From positions 14,448,003-14,512,002 of the forward strand of contig NC_135551.1 in NCBI RefSeq assembly GCF_964340395.1: 64,000 bases of DNA, read 5' to 3'. Positions 12,783 to 25,014 of this stretch are shown piece by piece (positions within the stretch are counted from its first letter, which is position 1; the number at the start of each line of letters is the position of its first letter). The translations under genes and the position numbers were made by a program. The notes under the pieces are model-generated. The model searched no databases and was not told the DNA's origin. It worked only from the letters and a program-made list of their open reading frames with translations. This DNA is from Glandiceps talaboti (lineage: Eukaryota > Hemichordata > Enteropneusta > Spengelidae).

Positions 12783-12783
12783 C

Positions 12784-13178
12784 TTCTGAGTGATACTAAT
12801 TGTTCAGATATATGTAACATTAGCAAGTTTCAAGTCGGCCTGAAACTGAACTCAATGTATCTCACTGTATTTTACAGTTGCAGTAAATTTTCTGAGAGAT
12901 ACTAATTGTTCAGATGCCTGTACATGTAGCAAGTTTCAAGTCGGCCTAAGACTGAACTTAATGTATCTATTAAACTGTGTTGTACAGTAAATTTTCTGAG
13001 AAATACTAATTGTTCATATGCATGTAGCAAGTTTCAAGTCGGCCTAAGACTAAACTCAATGTATCTAACTGTGTTTTACAGTAAATTTTCTGAGAGATAC
13101 TACATGTAATTGTTCAGGTTTCAAGTCGACCGACAACTGAACTCAATGTATCTAACTGTGTTTTACAGTAAATTTTAT
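12784..13178. repeat. Tandem array, about four ~100-bp units
   Basis: Each unit carries 'gagatactaattgttcag', 'agcaagtttcaagtcggcct', 'gaactcaatgtatct' and 'acagtaaattttct' in this order. The four copies differ mainly by small indels, and the last lacks part of its middle. Confidence 0.85.
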
Positions 13179-13580
13179 TTGCAGTAACGTTTTCAATTGT
13201 CCTAATTTTCAATTATTGATAGATACATTGTACACAATGTGTCTGTATGCAGCAGGCCTCTCCATATGTTAGCCCATTGACAAGTACATGTAAATCCATT
13301 AGATTTGCCTTCAAGCTGTCCATAAGTGTATCAAAGTAGCTATCAAGTGCATTAAAACATTTGATTGATACTATAACACAATGCAAGACATACTTGAATA
13401 GCATCCGTTGTATCAATTCAGGTACGAATACATCAAGGTCTTTCAACACTCGTGTACATGTCTGTTTATTCATATGACATTAATACGGTATGGTTTGCAG
13501 CATATTTTTTAAAGTACCGTACAAGTACATAGGTACATGTACAATCTACTCAGATTCTTCAGTACAGAGGTTCACCACTA
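13179..13580. other. Non-coding stretch
   Basis: Nothing is recognised. An 86-codon minus-strand frame at 13213-13473 has no splice or homology support. Confidence 0.4.
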
Positions 13581-14018
13581 CAGGGCTCAAAATAATGAAA
13601 AATATTTTCTTGCCCACTGGACAAGTAGAAATTAAAAAAATCACTTGTCAAAATCAAAAAGTTCTTGTCCACAGAGTAAATTTTTTTTTTGTAACTGTTA
13701 TTGAGATGTTTGCTTGAGATGTCCCTTTGATCAGATTTTGTCACCAAGCGAGTTACCATCACTTTTCTTCCAGTTTGAGTAAACTCTCAGAAATCTATGC
13801 CGACTAATCACTTGAATTCAAATGTTTAAAATATCTCCTTGACAGTTTCTGCAGGTACTGGACTATTTTACCTGTATTGGACTCAGCAAACAGGTCTTAA
13901 AATTGAAAACCATGAGAAATTCTACTCGTCTATTGGGACAAGTACTCTCTAAAATCACTTGCCATGTGCTTCAAATCACTTGTCCAGGACAAGTAAAATG
14001 CCCTTATTTCGAGCCCTG
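13581..14018. mobile_element. Terminal-inverted-repeat element, 'cagggctcgaaa' family
   Basis: It starts CAGGGCTCAAAATAA and ends TTATTTCGAGCCCTG, an inverted terminal repeat of about 15 bp. Inside, 'cttgcccactggacaagta' (left) pairs with 'cttgtccaggacaagta' (right). Related ends occur at 2338 and 47879. It is a short non-autonomous DNA element with no open frame. No target-site duplication is evident, so superfamily assignment is left open. Confidence 0.75.
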
Positions 14019-14904
14019 CATTATACAATAAATTATGACTATTCCTGTATGGGAAATATAATTATAGGAGATAAAACTAGTATGATGTGTTTGATGAGTT
14101 TGTTTGTAGGTTTCAAGTACATGTATGACAAATTGTAGATGTATTAACACATTTCAATAAAGTATTCTACATTGTCTGATCTTTGTCCATGTATACTTTT
14201 TAGCATACTATGATGAAGTACAAGAAAAGTTATCTGACCTTATTGAAAATGTGTGTAGGTAAGTTAGCAGAAGGAAAAGTTCAGAACTTAAACTCTACAC
14301 TTTAAAAAAAAAAATGCTATGGAATGCAAGAAAAGCCTTCAGACCTCCAACTTTCAAACAAGTATTTATAAAGCGTGCATGGGCATAGATAAGTTATCAA
14401 TAAAACATCCAATTACCATAATAGCTCACATTACTTCATATGTTTGATGACTGTATTATAATATGTTGGTTAAGGCTAAAAATTGTTTCTGGTCATCGCA
14501 CATCACTTGAATACCCCATGTCGGTCTTTTTGTGTGTGTTAGTCCAGCCCTTGCAGTCTACAGATCCATGAGGAAATACAAAACTAACCCTCCCAGACAA
14601 CTGCAGAGTCAATCATGAACAAGCAAATGACATATGGCTCACATACACACTTGCTCTAAATAAAAAGAAGACTGAGTGACAGGTTTGTTGAGAATTAAAA
14701 AACAAATATTGCATCGTCGCACCATTTTAGACAAACTGTCCTAACCAGAAACTTTTCTCTTTTTTTTTCTTGGCCTAAAAGGTTAGAGCGTAGTTAACTG
14801 CATGAGATATCTAAGCTGAATGTCAGGAACTTTGAATCTAAAACTCAAACATACACATCAGGTGAGTGGGTGGTAAAATGTCATACCAACTATTTATTAT
14901 ACAT
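14019..14904. other. Non-coding stretch
   Basis: No gene or clear repeat is recognised. Confidence 0.4.
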
Positions 14905-15240
14905 GTATGCACAAGCCACGATGAACAAAAGATATGGAATATATCGGGTATACTTTAGTCGTTCTACATCACGACAACATGCATCTATGTCACGACAATC
15001 TGTGTCTATGTCACTTGTTTGGCTATGTTCGAAATATGAGTCAAAACATTCAAAATTGACATTAATTTCCCCAATTTTTCTTTAATATTATTGGCACTGG
15101 TATGATTATTATTTTTCTTAATTGAGCTGGAAAATACTCATGACAATTGTGTAGCGACACATAGAGACAAAGGCTCCTTAGGTCACTCACATTTTCCTTG
15201 GCTGAACGAAGAAAATTACTGGGGGAATAACATCTAAAAG
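14905..15240 (+). repeat. Dispersed repeat family C, copy 1
   Basis: This copy shares ordered words with 32005-32385 and 40865-41140: 'gcacaagcc' at the start, 'atatgagtcaaaacattc', then 'gacaa.ggctccttaggtcactca', 'ttttcctt' and 'gaagaaaa' near the end. All copies are in the same orientation. No open frame is conserved. Confidence 0.75.
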
Positions 15241-16317
15241 TATACTTCCTGAAGTTATCATGAAATAATCATAATCTGTAGGGACAGCAAAGCCATTGTA
15301 ATCTGTGTGTGTGCCACGTTAATAATATGTAAACAGCAATTATAACTGGCTATTAAAACTACACTACTATTCATTGCTAGCAGTGTGAGATCTTTGACTC
15401 ATCCGTACCATCAAATGTATAGCTGCAATAGTCATGTAGATGCACATCATTCTACTATATATTAATAGTATTCTGGCAGTTTAATTACATGCCATGGTGC
15501 ACTGATAAGCTCACAATGCTAGGAACACGAACTGACTTGTTAACAATTGTATTCCCAAGTCTGTCTACGGCAGAATTTTGAATCACTGAAAAACTGTTTC
15601 ATTATCAGCCTCTTTTACAATTTTAAGGGGTGAATTATTCAAAGATTTCTTTTTTTCTTTTTGAAAGTTTGTAACTATTAATGATAAGTAAATCCTATTC
15701 TCTGTTGTTCAGTATATCTCTTGAGGAAATGGTCTTCAATTTGTACATCAACCACAATGTAGAGTGTAAGATAAAAATATACATGACTCATACATGGCGA
15801 GATTGAAATTATTATTATTAATATCTTCAATAATAGACTACAGAAGCTTGCACATCTGGATCTGCTGCACACTTAAAAATCTTGACTTACTTGGGAATTT
15901 GTTTTTGTTTAAGAATCCACCACTTAAGTTTTTTCATTTCACTTCCTTGTGAAACAAAGCATGTTAGTTTGTTAAATAACCGATGTGCCTTCTCAAAAGA
16001 CAAAATGTGTTGTTATGTATCAAAATAATGAAAATTGTCTTGTCAACTCACCACATAATAAGAAATTGGAGAACATCTAATTTTGGTAGGGTGATAGTAA
16101 TTCATGTATTTCAGTAGCATGTCAAATTGGCTTTTTGATTAAAGGACACACTGCACACAACCAACTCATGATCATGTGTTGACCAATTACAACACACATG
16201 ATTAATAAAAGTTCATTTCAGACAAGTTTGTTCTTGTGAGAATGAATGTTCATAGACTCTGAGTTCATACTTATTAATGAAACTTTCTACTCCCGGAGTA
16301 AAAAAAAAATCTTGGAT
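15241..16317. other. Non-coding stretch
   Basis: Nothing is recognised. The phrase 'gtcaaattggcttttt' near 16120 resembles the end of repeat family B and may be a remnant. Confidence 0.4.
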
Positions 16318-16366
16318 GTAAATCCCAAACTTTCGCTGATGTCTCATCAGTATCGTCAGGGGTATA
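16318..16366 (-). ncRNA. Hammerhead-ribozyme-like motif (degenerate)
   Basis: On the minus strand the order is CCC, CTGACGA, a perfect 6-bp hairpin CTGATG-AGA-CATCAG, then CGAAAG, TTT, GGG. This follows hammerhead logic: core CUGANGA, stem II, GAAA, a minimal stem III, and a stem I of CCC with GGG. Extra bases (TA and C) flank stem II, and stem III is not clearly formed. Similar 'CTGANGA..GAAACGTTTGGG' phrases are widespread in eukaryotic retroelements such as Penelope-like elements. An adjacent A-run at 16301-16309 could mark an element end. Confidence 0.35.
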
Positions 16367-16418
16367 CTACAATGAGCTATTAGGTGTTCTTGTTAATTGC
16401 CTATTTAATTTTAATATC

Positions 16419-16483
16419 CAATTGACATTTTTGCAATTGACATTTTTGCAATTGACATTTTTGCAATTGACATTTTTGCAAAT
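16419..16483. repeat. Tandem array of a 15-bp unit, four copies
   Basis: CAATTGACATTTTTG is repeated perfectly four times and followed by a degenerate fifth. The repeated peptide CKNVN on the minus strand is only its translation. Confidence 0.9.
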
Positions 16484-17177
16484 TGAAATTTGAAACTTGA
16501 GAGATAATAACAAAGGTTGCAATCGTGGGAGTGAATATATTGCTTGTGGGCTTAAATGATTACCTAATTCATCATATATACATGTACAGCCCACTTGTTT
16601 GCTTTTAGATAAATTAAGTTAAAGTCCCAGTTCAGAGAAGGATTTAAATTTAGTTGTGAATAATCATTATGGCCCAGATATCGGTTTAGCAGACTGAGAT
16701 TGTCCTCTGCAGAAAGGCATGGTCCTGTCACTATGTACATGTAGACTGAGGTCTGCAAAAAACCCATATCCGGGCCATAAAGTTTTTACCCTATGTAGGC
16801 ACGGAAACATCATTTGAATCACATGATTACATAATTTGATAGTGAAACATCATTTTATATGCAAAAACATAAAGTTGGGAGAGAAAAATCCAAAGCCAAT
16901 CACTGAGTGAAGAGATACATAAACCACATGGCACATTCGGGTAAATCATCGCTTGATGCAAGCAATCTCCACTGAATAACACTGGAAGCAATACTGGGTA
17001 TATGATATGAGTTATAGAAAAAGTTTGCCTATATAAGTCACAAACCAAATACTCAATCAGATTCTGTATCTTGATTTTAGTAAAGATCAGATTCAAGTCA
17101 TTGATTTCATGAAAATCAGATTCCAGATATTGATTCAGTGATGATTTTCGAGAAACCAGTCTTTGCCCCATCCATGC
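16484..17177. other. Non-coding stretch
   Basis: No gene is recognised. The 114-codon minus-strand frame at 16827-17171 has no recognisable domain or splice context. Confidence 0.4.
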
Positions 17178-17490
17178 ACAATACTTTAAAGTTGCTAAAT
17201 GGATTAGAATTGGGTATTTATTTTAGATTTTTGAATTTATTAAAAGCACCTTAACTATGCTTTTCTACTTGAAAAAAACAGCATGAAATAATATGCTGAG
17301 TCCATGCTTGCAGCTCAATAATTGCAAAACATTAAAAAAGTTTAAAATGTTTGTCATTGTATGTACAATTTTTTACACTTATTGTAGCTTTTCGATATAT
17401 ATTATTTTACATTATTTTTTTCAAGTAGAAAAACTTAGTAAAGTTATTTTATCGATTAAAAATCAAAAATAAATATGGCAACTTTAATAC
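17178..17490. mobile_element. MITE-like element with ~100-bp inverted arms
   Basis: The left arm starts TTTAAAGTTGC and continues with TATTTATTTT, GATTTTT and TTTTCTACTTGAAAAAA. The right arm reads the same words in reverse complement and ends GCAACTTTAA. The middle is AT-rich. No coding capacity is seen. A related fragment with 'gtagcaactttaaag' lies near 43042. Confidence 0.65.
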
Positions 17491-18689
17491 AGTAACTGTT
17501 GTATTTGAGGTTGTTGAGAGACAACACCAGCAGGCATATGTTCTACAAAGTGCCTTCTAGTTGAAGGTTGAGACAGTCCAGTTTCCTTTTATAAAGTGTA
17601 CAGCTTGACAAAATGAATGTACTGACATGACATGACAGTTTGATTAATTTCCATTAACACAATTTGTATTGATTTTCAATCTTTCATTAAATCTGTGTGT
17701 TAATAATATGACTAAATAAGTGATAAGCAGTAACTATGACAATGGAAAATTTATCAACCATGGTATGATTGACAATGTCATTACACTCTGAATTTCTATA
17801 AACCACAAAACTAATGACTAAAGGTTAGTAAAGTGTAGATTATTTACTATTATTGCTTGGGGCCATATCTTAGCCTACATACACATTTTGCTTTTGAAGA
17901 CAGTACTTTCCCTGAACAAATTAATAAGACCTACATATACATGTAGGGTAGTGAGCCATCCTGTGTATTGTAATTTCTGAGTTCTCTCTTTCCAAAATAA
18001 AATACATTTCAAAGCATTCTGGACTATTTGTAGCAGAACTGTATGTTAAAATTGTATCAAAACACTTACTTTGAGGTATAAATTTATCTTCTGAATTTCA
18101 TACTCATGTATTTTTTCTATGTTCTGTTAATAATGAAGTAATTACGTTTGATACATGTATAGTCTAGTCTAGTAGTGTTTTTGATATGTACCAATATCAA
18201 AATTGTGATATGAAAGTTGATACTCATGAAGTTACATTGTACATGCTTCTGCATACTTGTATGTCCCAAACTCCTTTTCAGGTAACACAAATGTACATGT
18301 GTACCTTACTTGGCCTTTATCAATGTCAGCATTTATTAAACTTTATGCCCTTCTGTGAAAACTTTCAAGGGGAAAACACTAGAAGGTAAATGTAGATGTA
18401 TACAATGTGATGTACAATGACTTACATGTACATTTTGTACATGTCCATAAAATATGTGTGTTTTGTGAGTAATGTTGCTGGGAGAACACCAAAACTGAAA
18501 TGGAGAAAGTGACAATTTTTCATACACTCTTCCAAACATTTTGTTTACGACCCAATAAAGTGTGAGAGCAATAGTTCAATGTATGATAAAAAAATGAAAA
18601 TTCATTTACTTGGCCTCAGACCCAAAACCCCTGCTAACTACAGTTACTTACAGTGTAATTGGCCAAAATTGAATTGTTTCAGATGACAC
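17491..18689. other. Non-coding stretch
   Basis: Nothing is recognised beyond TACATGTA-type palindromes at 17940, 18240 and 18425. Confidence 0.4.
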
Positions 18690-18990
18690 AATCAGTTTCA
18701 AACCAGTATGTAGTCACTGTGCTATGAATATAAAGCCAGTATGTAGTGACAAAAAAAAAATAGTTCTTTTGCTGACACTTTACTTTATTTTAGTGTCAAA
18801 AATTCTTCCATTCTCAATTTGACGACAGTTTTTAGAAATACTTTTTTATTCAGGCTACAAAACAGATTCCCATTAAAAGTAAAATCTATTTTGTAGGTTG
18901 AGAACTACAATAGTTCAAAACCCTTCCGATCCCCCAAACTATAAGAATTTATTTTTTTTATCTTAAACTGAACTATTGATCTCTCCCCAA
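18690..18990 (+). repeat. Dispersed repeat family D, copy 1
   Basis: It shares ordered words with 38780-39105: 'gtcaaaaattcttc', 'tttgacga.a.ttt', 'aaaacagattcc.attaaaa', 'gagaacta.aatagttca', and near the end 'gaactattgatctc'. The 'aatagttca' and 'tgaactatt' words form a short inverted pair inside the element. Confidence 0.75.
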
Positions 18991-19426
18991 AGTGACTTGG
19001 GAATATTAAGTAACTTTTACCAACTTATTGCCATAAGCAAAAACAGTACACATCTGACATTTATATTTATGCACTTTCAATGTAGGTAGAACGGTTTCAT
19101 TACATATGAAGTAAAATTATTTTACTTTCACATAGGATTGACAAGATGTATTTACACCATACCAAAGTTTTAAGATATATATATTCGAACCAAGAATAAA
19201 GAATTTCTTTGTTTTTGTTAAATTTATCACAATGCGGTACATTTGTGTCATTGGTTCTACAGTACGTGAAATACAAGTCAAAAAATTTCAAATTGTCATT
19301 ATTTTCTAGAATCGTTCATAAATGAAACTTATACATAATGATCTAAGACTTATTCATCAATGTCTCTTCATTCAGCTAGAAAATACTAAATAGACAATAT
19401 ACATAATACATATAACTCGTATATAT
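18991..19426. other. Non-coding stretch
   Basis: No gene is recognised. Words near 19230-19330 ('caaattgtcattattttcta', 'cataaatgaaactt') faintly resemble the middle of repeat family C. Confidence 0.35.
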
Positions 19427-19495
19427 GTTTCACGCATTGTGCGATCATCAGATCATCAGTTGTCTGATGATCGCACAATGCGTGAAACTCTGACT
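19427..19495. ncRNA. Palindrome with hammerhead-ribozyme core on both strands
   Basis: Positions 19427-19452 and 19463-19488 are perfect 26-bp inverted arms around a 10-nt loop. On the + strand the right arm reads CTGATGA (19464-19470), T, CGCA-CAA-TGCG (a stem II hairpin), T, then GAAAC (19484-19488). CTGATGA and GAAA are the two invariant hammerhead strands. Flanks GTTGT (before the core) and ACAAC (from 19497) are complementary and would form stem I. The stem III positions, ACT-CTG-ACT, contain one mismatch relative to the two sister elements. On the minus strand the left arm gives the same intact core. Confidence 0.6.
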
Positions 19496-19588
19496 TACAA
19501 CCAAGAAAGAGTTCCAGTACTACCAAAACTATTGTACTCTGCCATTGCGGTATAGAGCACTGTCTTAGCAGATTGATACCCACCGAGT

Positions 19589-19597
<9 letters not shown>

Positions 19598-19652
<55 letters not shown>

Positions 19653-19664
19653 TATATATTGTAC
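19598..19664. repeat. TA microsatellite
   Basis: A nearly uninterrupted TA dinucleotide run lies between two hammerhead-like palindromes. Open frames of repeated Tyr/Ile here are translations of the run. Confidence 0.95.
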
Positions 19665-19689
19665 TATTATTACTAGTTCCATATATATA

Positions 19690-19845
19690 TATATAACTAA
19701 TAATAATAGTACAATATCAAGTAAGCTACACAGAGGCCGTTACACAGTGTTTCATGCTTCACGTCTGGTGATTGCGAAAACATGAAACACTGTGTAACGG
19801 CTCCTATGTATCTTACTTGATACTGTACTATTATTAGTAGTTATA
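19690..19845. ncRNA. Large palindrome with decayed hammerhead-like core
   Basis: Inverted arms of about 64 bp run from TATAACTA at 19690 inward to CATG at 19751-19754 and back out from 19779 to 19845. On the + strand CTGGTGA (19763-19769, one change from CTGATGA) is followed by a poorly formed stem II and GAAAC (19782-19786). Then comes a perfect minimal stem III, ACA-CTG-TGT (19785-19793), A as the presumed cleavage-site base, and ACG, which pairs with CGT before the core. It is probably a mutated sister of the elements at 19427 and 22093. Confidence 0.5.
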
Positions 19846-19902
19846 CCGCTCTACATTTATTGAGCACTGTTTGCTCCAGTATAGACATATTGTATATGTT
19901 GA

Positions 19903-20876
<974 letters not shown>

Positions 20877-21110
20877 CTAAAAAAAAAGTGCTTGGTTCTA
20901 CCTAGTTTTTCACTGCCGACCTTTAAACATTTTTTTACGTATATATTCGAGAAAAAATAATGACATCACAAAAATAATGAAGTCTCATGAGAAATAGTGG
21001 ATGTGAAACTAACATCAACTTAAAAAGACAGTAATAAATTGTTCTTCCAACCTGTAATGGCTGTACATTTGATGAAAAGAAACCCTGGCTGGAAAGACAT
21101 ACCCCTCAAA
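20877..21110 (+). repeat. Dispersed repeat family F, copy 1
   Basis: It shares ordered words with 29515-29745: 'cacctagtttttcac.gcc.', 'tattc.agaaaaa.aataatg', 'aagaaatagtggatg', 'catcaacttaaaaagacaat' and 'gtaatggctgtac'. Both copies have the same orientation and no coding capacity. Confidence 0.8.
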
Positions 21111-22092
21111 TATGATTTTTTTTCGTATACTGCTATAGGATTGACACCCTGGCCTTTAAAGGAATACGGCTTGCATGATCTGGTAACACATGTACATGTA
21201 CATCATCATTAGTGGATCCAGTGATAATTATTGACTGTATATAGAATTAAGGAATATTTGTTAAAATGTCAGATCTGACTGATATTAATTGAAATAATCT
21301 TTGACAAGATGATGACAGCGATTACTCAACACAAGGTTGACAAATGGATTCCAGCAGAATAGTTATTATTACATGTCAAACTGAGACTAGAAGTTTTTAT
21401 CTTTACATGTACACCAGGCTCAGGGCCAACCACATATATGCAGGAATCTAGGCTACAGGTAAAACAGACAATGACTTCATCAAATTGAAACTGAAAGTAA
21501 TTGCTGTGACATGAATGCGAAGTCATTCTTCATTAAGATAAATACTGATATTTCCTCAAGTGATCAAGCTGTTATGTAAATATAAAGTATAGCCAGGCTG
21601 CCTGTATTATTTACCTTGGCCAATAAAGTTGGATGGAAGTTATGTTCTCATCCCTGTGTTTATCTGTTTGTTTCCTGACAAGATATTTATCTTATAGCCC
21701 AGAGATATAACATGGTCTTATCTCAACTTTGTTTAAGATAGCTTGAGATAGTCAGACTGTGATAAGTCTCTGGGCTTGATATTTCAACAACAACTTGAGG
21801 AGATTGATTGGATTTTTGTGGAAAGAAATTACATGAAACATTTAGAAACATTTTAATACGATGTTGGTGGATACGGAATTTAGTGAAGACATTTCTTTTA
21901 TGGCATTACTACAAATTATTGTAGCATCCGACATTTAACTCCAAAACTTGAGGGCGCTCTTTTTGCTTTTTGTTTTTGTATTTCCATAACTGTCTTTATA
22001 TATTAAAGGCTTCTGAAGTCATTACTAATTGTTGGGAGGGGGGTTATTGAGGGGAGGGGGTTTACCATGATTTAGAACAGGAATACTACACC
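21111..22092. other. Non-coding stretch
   Basis: No gene is recognised. A G-rich run lies at about 22035-22060. Confidence 0.4.
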
Positions 22093-22200
22093 AAGTCGTT
22101 ACTCAGAGTTTCACGTTTGTTGCGATCATCGGACTACTAACGGTACTACAGTTAGTAGTCTAAAGATCGCTTGAAGCGTGAAACTCTGAGTAACGACTTA
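22093..22200. ncRNA. Palindrome with hammerhead-ribozyme-like motifs on both strands
   Basis: Arms of about 48 bp start AAGTCGTTACTCAGAG and return as its reverse complement. On the + strand the right arm holds CTAAAGA (two changes from CTGATGA), stem II CGCT-TGA-AGCG, GAAAC at 22180-22184, minimal stem III ACT-CTG-AGT (22183-22191), A, and ACGACTTA. The last pairs at six of eight positions with TTAGTAGT just before the core. On the minus strand the left arm holds CCGATGA and GAAAC followed by the same stem III. This element best shows the full hammerhead layout. Confidence 0.6.
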
Positions 22201-22234
22201 TTACATCCTTATTCTTTTGAATTAAGTCTATAAT

Positions 22235-22275
22235 GCTCTGCTACTAATATTTGCATTGAGCACTTTTCTCTCCAG
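22235..22275 (+). repeat. Conserved tail module of the hammerhead-like elements
   Basis: 'gctctgct' is followed by 'attgagcact' and 'ctccag'. The same order appears after the palindromes at 19427 ('tctgccatt..gagcactgt..cag', about 19538-19576) and 19690 ('gctctac.ttattgagcactgtttgctccag', 19848-19878). A shared tail after three palindromes suggests one element family. Confidence 0.55.
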
Positions 22276-23174
22276 CAAGACACTAATATTCATATGTATA
22301 CATGCCGATGTATATGTATAAATTTATAGTTTCTATCCTTTTAAAATTACCCACTGAAAATCAACCTTAACAGAGCAATGATTAGACTACAATAATTATA
22401 TATTATAATTTTGTGGCATTATCAGAGTCAATAGAGGACAATGACACAATCCATCAACTACACAATATACTGTACCTTGGGACAAGGTTAACTCATATAA
22501 ACAAGTTGAACCATCTGTTGGTATATCTACTATCTGTAGGTCAACAAACATAGCCAAATAATACATGTACAACTACTGTTAAGCAAACCAATGCTGCAGC
22601 TTACTGATATTAAAATAAACATGATCCTAATCTACAAAATAAACATATCAATAGCTTTGACACATCACCCTCTATTTGACCAACAATGACAGTGAGTACA
22701 CTGTAGCTTACAAATATAGTGTACATGTACATAATCCTTATATCATGTGTACAAGTATGTATATCATGTACAAGTACATTTGTAGGTGCTAAACTATGGT
22801 GTGTAGTATACATGTACATACAACTTGTGTATAACACCACACATATCTCAAGTGTAAAAATATTATACCCATTTCATTTGCTAATTGTCCACACTAGAAA
22901 GGCCACATGCTGGGACGAGGTTTGTAAATAAACCAATTGAAACAGTATACTTTTACACTTGAAGTTGACATGAATAAAATAAGTGTAGCACATATAGAAA
23001 GTGCTTTACTTCAGTGTTATTCATTGTACATGTATTGAAAATGATGTGATGTGGGTTGTTATTTGCAACTAAGCAGTTAAACAAGCTTGTGTTTCTCTTA
23101 CCACTGCAGTCTTGTCAATCAGTGCCAACTGAGCTTGATAAATAACTGGATTTGTATGTAAGACGGGAGATGCT
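22276..23174. other. Non-coding stretch
   Basis: No gene is recognised. It is rich in TGTACATGTACA words around 22720-22820. Confidence 0.4.
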
Positions 23175-23300
23175 TAGATTGACCCTACTGCACAACACAG
23201 GTTTTCCCCAGGTACTCTGGTTTCCTCCTGCTTTAACATTAGGGCATCAGGGCACTGCACCGGCGATGACCTGCAGTTCAATTTCTGAATTTGATTTGGA
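23175..23300 (+). mobile_element. SINE body fragment
   Basis: It contains 'ggttttccccaggtactctggtttcctcctgc' words (given here only in part: GGTACTCTGGTTTCCTCC) that also occur, in reverse orientation, in the tRNA-derived SINE at 48430-48650. The tRNA-like head is not seen here. This conserved core is common to SINEs of marine invertebrates. Confidence 0.5.
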
Positions 23301-25014
23301 TCAATGAAGTTCATTGGTTATTATATAAGTAATATTATTTGAGACAAACCATGTGTTTTAACAATAAACATCATCCACTTTTGGAACACTCATGATACAG
23401 TACTTGGCCCACAACAGATTCCATATTATCTTGACACCTATAGTAAATGCAATTGTAATGTTCAAATCAGGCTTTATGGAAAAGTAATAGAGAGTTGAAA
23501 TCTGCTGTACTTTACAAAGTGTACTACTATACAATGACTCAATGCTACATGTTGGTTCAACTTCTGTCCTCAACTGGAGAACAGCAATATTTTCACAACA
23601 AAATTCCAAAGTGTAACATTTGCCTAGATGTGATGTTGTGTGAGTAGGTTGAGAGAAGAGACACAGGAGATAGATGTTTACTATCTCTGACCAGTACCAT
23701 ATTTACTATGATTTAGCTTTTTAATAATGGAAATTATACTTTATTCAAATACGTACAAATGAATACATGTACGGATTCAGTTGAAGTTGTTGAAGAGGGG
23801 GTTATGTGGATGTTTAAGCTAAGTCATTAAGACCATTTATGGACTTAAAAAAAGGCCTTGGTATTATTTTAGAATTTTAGTCTATTTTTTTTTTTCCTTC
23901 AAATTTTGAATGTTAATTTTTTTATTGTATTTATTGTTTTAGAATTAAAGATTATCCCCTCCATTTAAAGTGACAGGACAAGCTACACAATGTAAGCATT
24001 GTTGCATATAAACCTGTACCCAGAACACTGATTGTATGGTCATGAAATACATTTATATGTATGATTGTGTGTACAGGTTGAACTAAACTATAGATCTTGA
24101 ATCTATTGTCAAACAGTTTACATGGTCAAATTATAAATATTTTCCATCTGAGGAACGAGTACTTTAATTTAATACATGTATTTACAATTAGTAGTCCCAA
24201 ACTTGGTGGTTTGTGTGTACTTTGTATATATGCATGATAGCCATATATACACTTTTGTATACAAAGTGCATGTCCCAGGTTTTCATCGTGTTCAGGACTG
24301 CGTTACTCATGTGTGTCTGAGAGCTGATGTTTAATTCCAGTAGTATAGTATTGAAATATAAAAATTACATGTATATACATTGTATGTACCATGGAGATAG
24401 AATGTACTATCATAGCATTAACAATATATTGAGAAGCAATGTACATGTACATCATCACAGTAGTTTGGGTCAATATCAACCACATTCAATAAGAATCTTC
24501 ATTTCAATATAAACAGCTTATGTAATTCAATCAATTATGTAAGATCACAATAAAAATACTAAATTGCCACTTAAGAAATTCACTGTTTATCCCAACAATA
24601 TTTCTGTGAATTCACCACAAAATGAATACAAAATGAATACAAAATGATGTAAAAAGGCGATGTGACGGTCATCTGCATGATGAGACTGTATGTATGATCC
24701 TTGAGTGTAATTTTAGTACATCATTCAAATGACCTAAAGTACCCTTTACACTTAGTAATAAGCTGTAAGGTTGTGTGTAGGGATTCAGCAATGGTCACAA
24801 AATCCTAGCACTAAGAGTACGACTGATCTTATGATATGTTATTTTCATGTAGATAAATTTTACACTATTTTGAAAAGTGTCTCTATCGTGATAATATAAT
24901 AGTAATACTATACAAAAATTTATAGACTTGCCTATTTTGTTTGTTCAGTTCTTATAGAGACATGTCCATATATAAACAATTAGCCCACAACCACTACATG
25001 TACAATGTGTAGAG
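23301..25014. other. Non-coding stretch
   Basis: No gene is recognised. A triplicated 'aaaatgaatac' word occurs at 24618-24645. Confidence 0.4.
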
